A stretch of DNA of 64,000 nucleotides from Ga0077555 sp033764055 (GTDB taxonomy: Bacteria > Pseudomonadota > Alphaproteobacteria > Rhizobiales > Hyphomicrobiaceae): positions 52,032-116,031 of the forward strand of contig JANRJI010000133.1 in the NCBI GenBank assembly GCA_033764055.1, given 5' to 3'. A program made the translations under genes and the position numbers. The notes beneath the pieces are model-generated. The model saw only the letters and a list, made by a program, of their open reading frames with translations, was not told where the DNA came from and searched no databases. How positions within the stretch are numbered: position 1 is the first letter of the stretch; every line of letters starts with the position of its first letter. This document shows, piece by piece, positions 18,965 to 26,818 of this stretch.

Positions 18965-19351
18965 TCAGCGCCGCAGGCCTACCACCGATGCGCCGCCTTT
19001 GAGGCGGGGGCGCTCACGATCGTAGAGGTTGCACTTGCGCTCGGGGCGGTAGAACTCGATCATCACGCATTTCGTGCTGGCGAGACAGCGGCGGGCACAG
19101 CCGTCGTAGCTGCCGCCGTAGGTGATGTCGTAGCCGGGGCCTTCGACCCACACGCCGATCAGACGCTCCATGCGTCCAACGGGTGCCGCCGCTGGAGTGG
19201 CGCGCGCATCGGTAGACGGGCCGGAGCTGCCAGCGCCGGGCGGCGCGGCGCCGGCCGGTCGCTGTTGCGCCAAGGCAGTCGGGGAGGCCAGTGTCAGCGG
19301 CAATAATAGACACGCGACATGGAGGTTTCGTGCCGTTGAAGCGTGCGCCAT
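18965..19351 (-). CDS. Secreted PAN/Apple-like domain protein
   Basis: 128 residues. Residues 1-29 form a signal peptide (hydrophobic run LHVACLLLPLTLASPTALA followed by Gln). After a Pro/Ala/Ser-rich linker there is a compact Cys-containing domain, YGGSYDGCARRCLASTKCVM followed by IEFYRPERKCNLYD. This is the spacing of PAN/Apple-type modules that bind proteins or sugars. Exported, function unknown. Convergent with the monooxygenase gene, 33 bp apart. Confidence 0.7.
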   Translation of the reverse strand: MAHASTARNLHVACLLLPLTLASPTALAQQRPAGAAPPGAGSSGPSTDARATPAAAPVGRMERLIGVWVEGPGYDITYGGSYDGCARRCLASTKCVMIEFYRPERKCNLYDRERPRLKGGASVVGLRR

Positions 19352-19472
19352 TGGCGTGGTGTCCGATCGGTCTCGCCGGAGGTGTGGCAGGTAATGACCA
19401 CCGGATTTCGACGTCCATCGGGCGCAGGCGCGGCAACTTTCTGTCGCCTCGTCGCGGCGGCCGCCGGGTTGC

Positions 19473-20000
19473 TCAGTGACGCCCGCCGACGAAAGCCGCC
19501 GACAGCCGCGCCACCTGCTCGGCCACAGGGTTGGCGGCGACGTCGGACACGGCCGTGGGGGGGTGCTCCAGTGCCCGGTCGAGCAGCGCGATGCGATCGT
19601 GCAGGGCGAAGCTCGCCTCGATCAGCTGGCGAAGGCGTGTGGGCAGCTCGCTGAAACCTTTGACGTGCGCGGGCCGACCGATCGCGGCGAGGCGGAGGCG
19701 CCGGCGCTTTATACGTGCCTCCTCGGAGCCGATCTCGCCGGTCTTCAGCGCTCGCCGGATCACGAGCCAGGAGGCGAGCTCCAGGAGCCTGGTGGTCAGG
19801 CGCATGCTTTCCGTGGCGTAGACCAGGGCGGCTGCCGGATTGAGAGCCTTCGCCTCACGTCGGCCCTGGACCTCGAGGTAGGCCGCCGTCGCGTCGACGA
19901 GCTGCATGCCTTCCCGGAACACCTGGTCGAACTGGCCAGAGCTCGCGAACCGCTCGGCGAACGAGATGGTGACGCTTCTGGACGTACCGACGCTACCCAC
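19473..20000 (-). CDS. rcdA: DUF1465 / RcdA family protein (regulator of CtrA degradation)
   Basis: 175 residues starting at GTG 20000. The family core is clear: FREGMQLVDATAAYL, then LVYATESMRLTTRLLELASW, then LPTRLRQLIEASFALHDRI near the end. In Caulobacter this three-helix family member is the ClpXP adaptor RcdA that helps degrade CtrA at the G1-S transition; the wider family is DUF1465 in alphaproteobacteria. That this copy acts the same way is inference. The C-terminal 20 residues are variable and probably flexible. Upstream on the same strand a GTTAAC palindrome lies at about 20086-20091, a possible half-site for CtrA. Confidence 0.85.
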   Translation of the reverse strand: MGSVGTSRSVTISFAERFASSGQFDQVFREGMQLVDATAAYLEVQGRREAKALNPAAALVYATESMRLTTRLLELASWLVIRRALKTGEIGSEEARIKRRRLRLAAIGRPAHVKGFSELPTRLRQLIEASFALHDRIALLDRALEHPPTAVSDVAANPVAEQVARLSAAFVGGRH

Positions 20001-20139
20001 TTCGCACCTCGCCTTGCAATTACGCGACTGCTTCTTCCGATACCCGCATGGAACGCGGATGCCAAGGGGAGCATCGCGCAGTCGGGTTAACGAACCTGCC
20101 TCAAATTGACACCTTGGATGGTGGGAAATGTGTCACTGC

Positions 20140-20169
20140 AAAAAAAATGAGCCGCCACTCGGGCGGCCC
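20140..20169 (-). terminator. Rho-independent terminator, leftward
   Basis: Read on the minus strand: stem GCCGCC / GGCGGC with a five-base loop, then CTCA and a run of eight T (plus-strand A run at 20140-20147). Flanking bases extend the stem with one mismatch. The orientation ends transcripts coming from the DUF1192 side before rcdA. Confidence 0.8.
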
Positions 20170-20256
20170 ATCTAGTCAACAGGGAGGCGTCAAACAGAGT
20201 GACAGGTTGAACCTGACGTCCAGCCTTGCTGGATGCGGTGAATTTAGGTCGCGACG

Positions 20257-20272
20257 GTAAAGAAGCCGTTAA
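20257..20272 (-). promoter_or_regulatory. Near-consensus CtrA-type site
   Basis: On the minus strand the sequence is TTAA, seven bases, TTTAC, one mismatch from the CtrA consensus TTAA-N7-TTAAC. It lies about 90 bp upstream of a leftward terminator and close to the rcdA family gene. Functional status is unknown. Confidence 0.3.
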
Positions 20273-20451
20273 TGGGAAACGGAGCGTTGCTGCACTCCGG
20301 TTAGGCCCGAGGGTAGCCTCCGATCCCGTCACTGAGCAGTCGGTCGAGCGGTGCGTTGCCGTGCCGGCGGATCTGGCGCCTCGGCCGGCAGGCCGAGAGC
20401 GGGGCCGCTGCCCGACGGCGGTAATTTGTGGTGCTCCCGACGGCTCTTTCG

Positions 20452-20640
20452 TCAGCTCTTGAAGATCGAGGCTGCCGCTGCCGAGTGGGCCTTCTTCACC
20501 GCGATCTCGGCCCTGGTGCGGTCGATCTCGGAGGTCAGCGCGGCGATCCTGGCTTCCAGCTCGGCGATGCCGTGCGCCTTCAAGTCCTCGCCGATGGTGA
20601 TCGAACGGCCCGGCTTGGGCCTCGCGTCGTCCCAGTCCAT
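20452..20640 (-). CDS. DUF1192 family small protein
   Basis: 62 residues: an acidic/aromatic start MDWDDARPKPG, then IGEDLKAHGIAELEARIAAL and a heptad-like helix with Lys/Arg/Ala ending AAAASIFKS. This is the compact DUF1192 pattern (IGxDLxxLSVxELxxRIxxL) found throughout Rhizobiales. Probably cytoplasmic coiled coil. Function unknown. It is divergent from the quinone oxidoreductase gene. Confidence 0.82.
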   Translation of the reverse strand: MDWDDARPKPGRSITIGEDLKAHGIAELEARIAALTSEIDRTRAEIAVKKAHSAAAASIFKS

Positions 20641-20760
20641 GCGTGCCTCCGGGGCAGCTGCGCTTCGGTGAGAGCCTCACACGAGCCGGTGCTTGTCTCA
20701 ATCCGCGCGGCGGGGCATCAACGGGCGACAACCGCACCAGCCAGACCGGGAGCAACCGTG

Positions 20761-21759
20761 ATGCCCGCCATCCCCGAGACCATGAACGCGATCGCCATCG
20801 ATGGCAATGGAGGTCCCGAGGTGCTGAAGCCGGTCCGGGTGCCGGTGCCGGCGGCAGGCCCAGGCCAAGTGCTGGTGAAGGTGGCGGCAGCCGGCGTCAA
20901 TCGGCCCGACGTGCAGCAGCGCATGGGAGCCTATCCGCCGCCGCCCGGTCATTCGCCGCTGCCGGGCCTCGAGATGGCGGGCGAGGTGGTTGCTGTCGGA
21001 GGCGGGGTCACGCGGTTCAAGACCGGCGATCTGGTGTGCGCTCTGGTGAACGGCGGCGGCTATGCCGAATACTGCATTGCCGAGGACGTGCAGACACTGC
21101 CCGTGCCGGCGGGCGTTACCATGAGCGAGGCCGCAGGCCTGCCCGAAACGGTGTTCACGGTGTGGAACAACGTCTTCGAGCGCGGCCGGCTCGGGCCGGG
21201 CGAGTGGCTTCTCGTGCACGGCGGGACCAGCGGCATCGGCACCTGCGCCATCCAGATGGCCAAGGCATTCGGCGCGCGCGTGATGGCCACGGCCGGCAGC
21301 GCCGACAAGGTGTCGTTCTGCCTCAAGCTCGGCGCGGACGCCGCGGTCAACTACAAGACCGACGACTTCGTCAAGGCGGCGCGGACGGCCACAGGCGGCC
21401 GCGGCATCGATGTGACGCTGGACATGGTCGGTGGCGAGTACACCGAGAAGAATATCGTCGCTGCGGCGGAGGACGGCCGCATCGTCCAGATCGCGGCGCT
21501 CGGGGGCGCCGAGGCAAAGATCAATGTCGCCCGCCTGATGATGAAGCGCGTGACACTGACGGGGTCGACATTGCGCCCCCGCACGCGGGAGGTGAAGGCC
21601 GGCTTCGCGCGCGAGATCGAGGCGCGGGTGTGGCCGGTGGTCGTGGACGGACGGCTCAAGGTGGTGCTGGATTCCACGTTTCCTCTGGCCAATGCCGCAG
21701 GCGCTCACCGACGGATGGAGACGAGCCAGCATATCGGGAAGATCGTTCTCGTCGTCTGA
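20761..21759 (+). CDS. NAD(P)H-quinone oxidoreductase, zeta-crystallin-type MDR
   Basis: 332 residues from ATG 20761 with GGGAG eight bases upstream. The medium-chain dehydrogenase/reductase fold lacks zinc ligands: the GroES-like N-terminal half ends in PGLEMAGEVVAVGGGV; the signature GVNRPDVQQRMGAYPPPPG is followed by the Rossmann motif VHGGTSGIGTCAIQMAKAFG. It matches the PIG3 (TP53I3)/quinone oxidoreductase branch that reduces quinones or enoyl compounds with NADPH. The longer frame upstream overlaps DUF1192 antisense and was discarded. Followed 141 bp later by an MFS exporter. Confidence 0.9.
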   Translation: MPAIPETMNAIAIDGNGGPEVLKPVRVPVPAAGPGQVLVKVAAAGVNRPDVQQRMGAYPPPPGHSPLPGLEMAGEVVAVGGGVTRFKTGDLVCALVNGGGYAEYCIAEDVQTLPVPAGVTMSEAAGLPETVFTVWNNVFERGRLGPGEWLLVHGGTSGIGTCAIQMAKAFGARVMATAGSADKVSFCLKLGADAAVNYKTDDFVKAARTATGGRGIDVTLDMVGGEYTEKNIVAAAEDGRIVQIAALGGAEAKINVARLMMKRVTLTGSTLRPRTREVKAGFAREIEARVWPVVVDGRLKVVLDSTFPLANAAGAHRRMETSQHIGKIVLVV

Positions 21760-21900
21760 TCGGAGCGCGGACAGTGGGCGTGGCTCTGGCTCCGAGGGCG
21801 TGGTCGTGCAACTGTTCCGGCCCGGACGAGCACCGCCGAAGCGGATCACGGACGATTCTGCGGCGGGCCGATGGCGCCGCCATCACGACAGCGGGAGCCG

Positions 21901-23433
21901 ATGACGGCGACGAGCGGGACTCCGGCCACTGCTGAAAGCGAGGAGATCGGGCTCGGGCAGCGCCTGCTGATCCTGTTCTCCTGCGTGATGACAGTGGCGC
22001 TGTACTTCACGTCGATCCTCATCGCGTCGACCGTGCTGCCGCAGATGCAGGGCTCGTTCTCGGCCACGCCTGACGAGATCTCCTGGTCCGTCACGTTCAA
22101 TATCCTGGCGACGGCCATCGCCATGCCGATGACGGGTTGGCTCGTGGCACGCTTCGGTCGAAGCACCGTCATGATCTGGTCGACAGGCCTGTTCGCGACG
22201 ACCATGGTCCTGTGCGGCCTGTCGTCGACGGTCGAGGAGCTTGTGCTGTGGCGGATCGTGCAGGGAGCTGCCGGGGCACCGAGCGTGCCGTTGGTGCAGA
22301 CCATCCTTCTCGACGTGTTCCCGCCGCGACAACACCGTATGGTGCTTGGCCTCTACGGAATGGGCGTCACGCTTGGGCCGATCATCGGGCCGACGCTCGG
22401 CGGCGTGCTCGCGGAGGTGGCCAATTGGCGGTGGGCCTTCCATGTGCTCTTTCCCGTCGGTGCACTCGCCACCATCGGGCTTTCGGCATCGCTGCCACGT
22501 GACACACGGAAGGGGCCGACCTATCTCAACTGGACCGGCTTCGTGCTCCTGTCGACGGCCATCGGCGCGCTGCAGTGGATGCTGGCGCGGGGACAGCGGC
22601 TCGACTGGTTCCAGTCGCTCGAGATTCAGGTCGCGCTGGCAGTCAGCGTGCTCGCCTTCTACCTGTTCCTCGCGCACAGCCTGACGGCAACTCGCCCGTT
22701 CCTGGATCTCAGGTTGCTGCTCAATCGGAACTACACGTTGGGCTTGTTGCTGATCACCGCGTTCGGAATGCTCAACTTCACGCCCATGGTGCTGTTGCCG
22801 ACGCTGATGCGCGTGCACATGGGCTTCCCCGACATGCTGGTCGGCCAGGTGGTGGGCTCGAGGGGCATCGGCGGGCTCGCCGGCTTCTTCGCGGTGATCT
22901 TCCTGGCCAGGCTGGACCCGCGCATTACCATCGCCATCGGCTTTTTGCTGCAGGCCGTGGCTGGCTTCGGCCTGATGCACATGGACCTCAACTCGACGGT
23001 CCTCGAGCTCGAGATCAACGGGGCGATCCAGGGGCTGTCGAGCGGCATCCTGGTGGTGGCGCTGACGCTGGTCTCCTTCGTCGGCATCCCGCGCGAGAAA
23101 ATGGCCGAGGCGCTGTCACTTTACCATCTGCTGCGCAACATCGGCGCCAGCTTCTTCATCTCGATCTCGGTCGCCGAGGTGATCCGCTCGACCGGCATGA
23201 ATTATGCGCAGCTCTCGGGGCTGGTCACGCCCTATAACCGATCGCTGGCGCTGCCGTGGGTGACGGGTCTCTGGGAGGTCGGCACGGCACCGAGCCTCCA
23301 AAGGCTGTCGACGGAGATCAACCGTCAGTCGGCCATGATCGCCTATATCAACGCGTTCGGCCTGTTCACCGTCGTCTCGGCCGCCGTGGTGCCCCTCGTC
23401 GTGCTGCTGCGCCGCCCGCCGAAGGCACCATGA
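21901..23433 (+). CDS. MFS drug exporter, DHA2 (EmrB/QacA) family
   Basis: 510 residues from ATG 21901 (GGGAG only three to four bases upstream; ATG 21871 is the alternative). Fourteen predicted helices. Conserved motifs: motif A as GWLVARFGRSTVM between helices 2 and 3, and motif C-like GVTLGPIIGPTLGGVLAE in helix 5, the antiporter motif. The N-terminal LYFTSILIASTVLPQMQGSF matches EmrB. It should export hydrophobic compounds by proton antiport. EmrA-type adaptor is missing next to it, so it may work alone or with a distant partner. Confidence 0.88.
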   Translation: MTATSGTPATAESEEIGLGQRLLILFSCVMTVALYFTSILIASTVLPQMQGSFSATPDEISWSVTFNILATAIAMPMTGWLVARFGRSTVMIWSTGLFATTMVLCGLSSTVEELVLWRIVQGAAGAPSVPLVQTILLDVFPPRQHRMVLGLYGMGVTLGPIIGPTLGGVLAEVANWRWAFHVLFPVGALATIGLSASLPRDTRKGPTYLNWTGFVLLSTAIGALQWMLARGQRLDWFQSLEIQVALAVSVLAFYLFLAHSLTATRPFLDLRLLLNRNYTLGLLLITAFGMLNFTPMVLLPTLMRVHMGFPDMLVGQVVGSRGIGGLAGFFAVIFLARLDPRITIAIGFLLQAVAGFGLMHMDLNSTVLELEINGAIQGLSSGILVVALTLVSFVGIPREKMAEALSLYHLLRNIGASFFISISVAEVIRSTGMNYAQLSGLVTPYNRSLALPWVTGLWEVGTAPSLQRLSTEINRQSAMIAYINAFGLFTVVSAAVVPLVVLLRRPPKAP

Positions 23434-23447
23434 GCGCGTGCCCTCGC

Positions 23448-24125
23448 CTACAGGGAGGCGACGACGGCAACGATAGAGGCGAACGCGGGAAGCTTGGCGA
23501 ACTGCAGCGCGCCGATCACGGCGGCGATCGCCACCGAGGCGGCGATGCGCAGATGCAAGCGCCGGTTGGTGCCCGCAACCGATGGGTGCGCCACGATTAC
23601 GGTCGTCGTGCTGCCGCTGGCCTGCGGCTCGACAGCAGGCGCCACGGCAGTGGCGGCAGCCGTTGGAAAGGGGATCACGTTGGCCGCGACCGCTGTCTCG
23701 GCCGTGGCAGCAGCAGCCGGCTCGATGGGGGCTGTAACGGCGGGCTCGACCGAGCATGCAACGGCCGGCTCGGCGAGGGTCACAATGGGCGCCTCATCGA
23801 TGGCCGCGGCGACCGCAACGGGAGCGTCCACGTCCACGGCTGCCACGATCGCGCTTTGCGCCACATCTGCGATCGGCTCGCTGATGACCGGCTCTGCGCA
23901 AGGCATCGCGAGGCTCAGGGCCGCCCGCTTCGCCGCCAAGCCTGCGAGGAGCATCCGCATGGCGTCGATCTGGGTCATCACAGCCTGTCTCTCCTCCTGT
24001 GGGAGAGCGGCTTCGGATTGCGCCTCGATTTCGGCTTCGATTTCATCGAGGCAAAGTCGAATATGGCTCGTCACACCAGTCTCTCCCGCAAGAGCCGTTG
24101 AGGCTCGTCCTTCATCCCACGTCAC
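23448..24125 (-). CDS. Hypothetical membrane-anchored Ala/Val-rich protein
   Basis: 225 residues from GTG 24125 (an in-frame GTG 17 codons later is possible). The N-terminal third is a charged helix (SHIRLCLDEIEAEIEAQSEA, then MTQIDAMRMLLAGLAAKRA). The middle is a low-complexity Ala/Val/Pro/Glu linker. The C-terminus carries a basic stretch and one membrane helix (LHLRIAASVAIAAVIGALQF). I do not recognise a family. It sits in the position where ruvB usually follows ruvA in related genomes, but has no similarity to RuvB. Gene reality is supported by its fit between neighbours and by amphipathic patterning. Confidence 0.6.
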   Translation of the reverse strand: MTWDEGRASTALAGETGVTSHIRLCLDEIEAEIEAQSEAALPQEERQAVMTQIDAMRMLLAGLAAKRAALSLAMPCAEPVISEPIADVAQSAIVAAVDVDAPVAVAAAIDEAPIVTLAEPAVACSVEPAVTAPIEPAAAATAETAVAANVIPFPTAAATAVAPAVEPQASGSTTTVIVAHPSVAGTNRRLHLRIAASVAIAAVIGALQFAKLPAFASIVAVVASL

Positions 24126-24205
24126 AACTCTAGGAGAGCACGGTTATTTTTGGATTGATGAGTGGCTGAATTCGAGAGCTGATGCTCAAGGGACACAGGA
24201 ATCGC

Positions 24206-24835
24206 CTACAGCGGCCGAGCCAGCTCCCTCAGCCCGCGGCGGATCAGTCGTGCCGTGTCGGCGCCCTCGCCGAGCTCGGCCAGGGCTGCCGCGATGGCGA
24301 CAGACGCCTGCTGTGGATTGTAGCCGAGGTTGGTCAGGGCGGAGACGGCCTCGGCGGCGGCGCTGGCAATGCCCGGCCCGGCGCCATCTCCGGCCTTGGC
24401 TGTCCCAACGGGTCCCGGCGGTGCAATGCCGCCCAGAGTCGCCGCCTTGTCCTTGAGCTCGAGAACGATGCGCTGGGACAGCTTGCGGCCGACGCCCGGC
24501 GTCTGCTCCACGGATTGCCAGTTGCCCAGCGCAATGGCATTGGCGAGGTCCTGCGGACTGAGAGTTCCAAGGACGCTCAGGGCCACTTTCGAGCCCACGC
24601 CTTGAATCTGCTGCAGCGTCCGGAACCAGCTGCGTTCCACCTCGCTGCGGAAGCCGAACAGCCGGATCGCGTCCTCGCGCACGTGTGTATCGATGGTGAG
24701 CGACACCTCTTGGCCCGGCTCCATGCTGCGCAGGGTGCGGGCAGAGCATTGGACCTCGTAGCCGACACCGTTGACGTCGATGATGCAGTGCGCCTCGCCG
24801 ACGGCGTCGACCTTGCCTCTGAGCTTGCCGATCAT
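24206..24835 (-). CDS. ruvA: Holliday junction branch migration protein RuvA
   Basis: 209 residues from ATG 24835 with GGAG six bases upstream. N-terminal OB-fold (MIGKLRGKVDAVGE...DVNGVGYEV), then two helix-hairpin-helix motifs (LQQIQGVGSKVALSVLG and QTPGVGRKLSQRIVLELKDK), then a flexible Gly/Ala/Pro linker, and the RuvB-binding three-helix domain III at the end (ALTNLGYNPQQASVAIAAAL). Normal length. RuvA tetramers bind the four-way junction and load RuvB. It lies 34 bp downstream of ruvC in one operon; no ruvB follows. Confidence 0.96.
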   Translation of the reverse strand: MIGKLRGKVDAVGEAHCIIDVNGVGYEVQCSARTLRSMEPGQEVSLTIDTHVREDAIRLFGFRSEVERSWFRTLQQIQGVGSKVALSVLGTLSPQDLANAIALGNWQSVEQTPGVGRKLSQRIVLELKDKAATLGGIAPPGPVGTAKAGDGAGPGIASAAAEAVSALTNLGYNPQQASVAIAAALAELGEGADTARLIRRGLRELARPL

Positions 24836-24869
24836 CGAGGAGCTCCGGTTTGTGGGTGACCGAGGGGCG

Positions 24870-25382
24870 TCAGGACCCGGCGGCGAGCCTCGCTGCGGGG
24901 CTGGTCCTGTGGTTGGCGTGGCAGATCGCGATCGCGAGTGCGTCCGCCTCGTCGGCCGATTTGAAGCGCGCCTTGGGCAGCAGCATAGAAACCATCATTT
25001 GGATCTGGCGCTTCTCCGCGTGCCCGGCGCCGACCACCGTCTTCTTGATCAGATTGGGCGTGTACTCGGCGACCTTGAGGCCCGTCATGGCGGGGGCCAG
25101 CAGGGCCATGCCACGCGCCTGCCCGAGCTTCAGGGTCGAGCGGGGATTGTCGTTCACGAACGTCTCCTCGACGGCGGCCTCGACGGGCTGGAACGATCGG
25201 AGGACGCCGGCCAGCCCCTCGTAGAGCTCGCGGAGCCGGTGAGCGAGGCTCTCATCGGCGCTCGACGTGACGTGGCCACTCGCGACGTAGACCAGCCGCA
25301 CGCCGTCGGACTCGATGACGCCCCAGCCGGTGCGTCTCAAGCCCGGATCGATGCCGATAATGCGAATTGCTGTGCCTCTCAT
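24870..25382 (-). CDS. ruvC: Crossover junction endodeoxyribonuclease RuvC
   Basis: 170 residues from ATG 25382; upstream in-frame sequence is not protein-like. RNase H-fold resolvase with the four acidic residues in place: Asp in IIGIDPGLRRTGWG, Glu in AAVEETFVNDNP, and the pair in SADEADALAIAICH. The basic GAGHAEKRQIQMMV loop contacts DNA. It cleaves Holliday junctions after RuvAB branch migration. First of the ruvC-ruvA pair, downstream of yebC as in many alphaproteobacteria. Confidence 0.96.
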   Translation of the reverse strand: MRGTAIRIIGIDPGLRRTGWGVIESDGVRLVYVASGHVTSSADESLAHRLRELYEGLAGVLRSFQPVEAAVEETFVNDNPRSTLKLGQARGMALLAPAMTGLKVAEYTPNLIKKTVVGAGHAEKRQIQMMVSMLLPKARFKSADEADALAIAICHANHRTSPAARLAAGS

Positions 25383-25440
25383 CCAGCCCTCGCTAGCAGA
25401 TTCGCCGCCGGAGGGGGCTGAGGCGTGAGGGCGCCGGGAG

Positions 25441-25701
25441 CTAATCCCGTGCGGCCCGCTCGGCGGCGGATGGCTCGCCTCGGCGCATGGCCAGGGCTCC
25501 GGCCTGGGCGACCGTCCGGGCGTAGGGATTGGCGACCAGCTCCCGGCCGATCCTCTGATGCTCCCCGGCCGGCGACAGCTGCTGCGCGACAGCCGCACCG
25601 CGAAGCGCCTCGCGCATGTTTTGCGCGTAGGCTTCGAACGTCGCCGATCCCCGTCCGATGCGCGCCACGTCTTTCACCCTGCTGCCATCTGTTCCCGTCA
25701 A
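25441..25701 (-). CDS. Small hypothetical protein between yebC and ruvC
   Basis: 86 residues if started at TTG 25701 (GTG at 25677 is an alternative). The sequence VKDVARIGRGSATFEAYAQN followed by MREALRGAAVAQQLSPAGEH looks like a soluble helical protein. No family recognised. Support is moderate: the frame fills the yebC-ruvC gap on the operon strand, but there is no strong ribosome-binding site. Confidence 0.4.
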   Translation of the reverse strand: MTGTDGSRVKDVARIGRGSATFEAYAQNMREALRGAAVAQQLSPAGEHQRIGRELVANPYARTVAQAGALAMRRGEPSAAERAARD

Positions 25702-25760
25702 CCGGCTAGCATCGGTGTGGTTAAGCCTTCGTAGCGAGGCAAGGGCCGGCAGCCCCGGGC

Positions 25761-26510
25761 CTAGGCGGCGGTGAGACGCGCGAGCGTCGCCTCGTCGACC
25801 TCGAAGTTCGAGAACACCGCTTGCACGTCGTCGTCGTCGTCGAGTGCGGCGATCAGCTTCAGGATCGTCTGCGCCTTCTCCTCGTCGACCTGGGTCGTCA
25901 GAGTCGGCTTCCAGACGGCCTTGACCTGCGCAGCCTCGCCGAACCGCGACTCGAGGATGCTGGAAACCGGCCCCATGGCCTCGAACGTGGTGATCACGAG
26001 GTGGCCGTCCTCGTCGCTCTGCACATCGTCGGCGCCGGCTTCGATAGACGCTTCGAGCATGTCGTCGGCGCTGGCGGCGCTGGCCGGGTAGGTGATTTCG
26101 CCCACGCGATTGAACATGTGACTGACCGAGCCTGTCGCTCCGAGATTGCCGTTGTACTTCGTGAAGACGGCCCTCACGGCGCCGCCGGTCCGGTTCCGGT
26201 TGTCGGTCAAGGCCTCGACGATGACGGCGACGCCGCCCGGCGCGTAGCCTTCATAGCGCACCGTCTCGTAGGTCTCGGCATCGCCGCCCAGCGCTTTCTT
26301 TATGGCGCGCTCGATGTTGTCCTTTGGCATGTTCTCGGCCCGCGCCGCTTGGACGGCGAGGCGCAGGCGCGGGTTCATGGTCGGGTCGGGCAGGCCGGTC
26401 TTGGCCGCCACGGTGATCTCGCGGGCCAGCTTGGCGAACAGCTTCGAGCGGGCCGCGTCCTGCTTGCCCTTGCGGTGCATGATGTTCTTGAACTGGGAAT
26501 GGCCGGCCAT
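25761..26510 (-). CDS. YebC/PmpR family protein (TACO1-type)
   Basis: 249 residues from ATG 26510; the first residues MAGHSQFKNIMHRKGKQDA are the invariant family start. Other hallmarks: LRLAVQAARAENMPKDNIER, YEGYAPGGVAVIVEALTDNR and FNRVGEITYP. Full length. YebC proteins were named as transcription regulators; recent work on the family points to relief of ribosome stalling on proline-rich sequences. It heads the leftward yebC-ruvCA group. A CtrA-type box lies 132 bp upstream. Confidence 0.95.
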   Translation of the reverse strand: MAGHSQFKNIMHRKGKQDAARSKLFAKLAREITVAAKTGLPDPTMNPRLRLAVQAARAENMPKDNIERAIKKALGGDAETYETVRYEGYAPGGVAVIVEALTDNRNRTGGAVRAVFTKYNGNLGATGSVSHMFNRVGEITYPASAASADDMLEASIEAGADDVQSDEDGHLVITTFEAMGPVSSILESRFGEAAQVKAVWKPTLTTQVDEEKAQTILKLIAALDDDDDVQAVFSNFEVDEATLARLTAA

Positions 26511-26640
26511 GGGCGATCTCGGGCTGGTTCGATGATGGGACGAGGGGGCGCCAGGCACGCGTCGGCGGGCGCCGGGAGAGTGCGTCGTTATAGGCGCAGG
26601 GCGCCGCCAAATCCATAAGCCAAGCGTTCGGCAGGCACGC

Positions 26641-26656
26641 GTTAACCTCTTGTTAA
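26641..26656 (-). promoter_or_regulatory. Consensus CtrA-type box upstream of yebC
   Basis: On the minus strand the sequence is TTAA-CAAGAGG-TTAAC, an exact match to the CtrA consensus TTAA-N7-TTAAC. It lies about 132-146 bp upstream of the yebC start and reads in the same direction. A chance match is possible in a 64 kb window, but the AT-rich motif stands out in this GC-rich sequence. Confidence 0.45.
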
Positions 26657-26706
26657 TCCACTGGGAGCAACGTTTCGGCACACGACGAGAGAGTCGTTCC
26701 GCCGGT

Positions 26707-26761
26707 CACGGCCGCTGCCCATCGGCCGTGACTCGACTGGCACCGACCCCCGGTCGGTGCC
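26707..26761. terminator. Tandem perfect hairpins downstream of the phosphodiesterase gene
   Basis: Hairpin 1: CACGGCCG (26707-26714) with CGGCCGTG (26723-26730), loop eight bases. Hairpin 2: GGCACCGACC (26739-26748) with GGTCGGTGCC (26752-26761), loop three bases. Neither is followed by a clear T run on the minus strand, so these may be a Rho-assisted terminator or a 3'-end stabiliser rather than an intrinsic terminator. Confidence 0.5.
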
Positions 26762-26818
26762 CCAACTCGCGACGGATCAGCCCGTTGCCGCAGGAGAGCA
26801 AGAGGCCGTCCATCTCCT

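Larger units (their letters stand above)
20001..20451. other. Gene-free region between rcdA and the DUF1192 gene
   Basis: 451 bp with no supportable protein gene. It contains a strong leftward intrinsic terminator (20140-20169), a near-consensus CtrA-type site on the minus strand at 20257-20272 (TTAA-N7-TTTAC, one mismatch), and the rcdA upstream region. A short leftward transcript between them is possible; otherwise the terminator ends the DUF1192 transcript after a roughly 280-nt untranslated tail. Confidence 0.5.
26511..26818. other. Intergenic region with two strong hairpins and a CtrA-type box
   Basis: 308 bp between the stop of the phosphodiesterase gene and yebC. It holds a perfect TTAA-N7-TTAAC motif (26641-26656) and two back-to-back perfect inverted repeats at 26707-26730 and 26739-26761, described separately. 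No coding frame is convincing. Confidence 0.5.
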
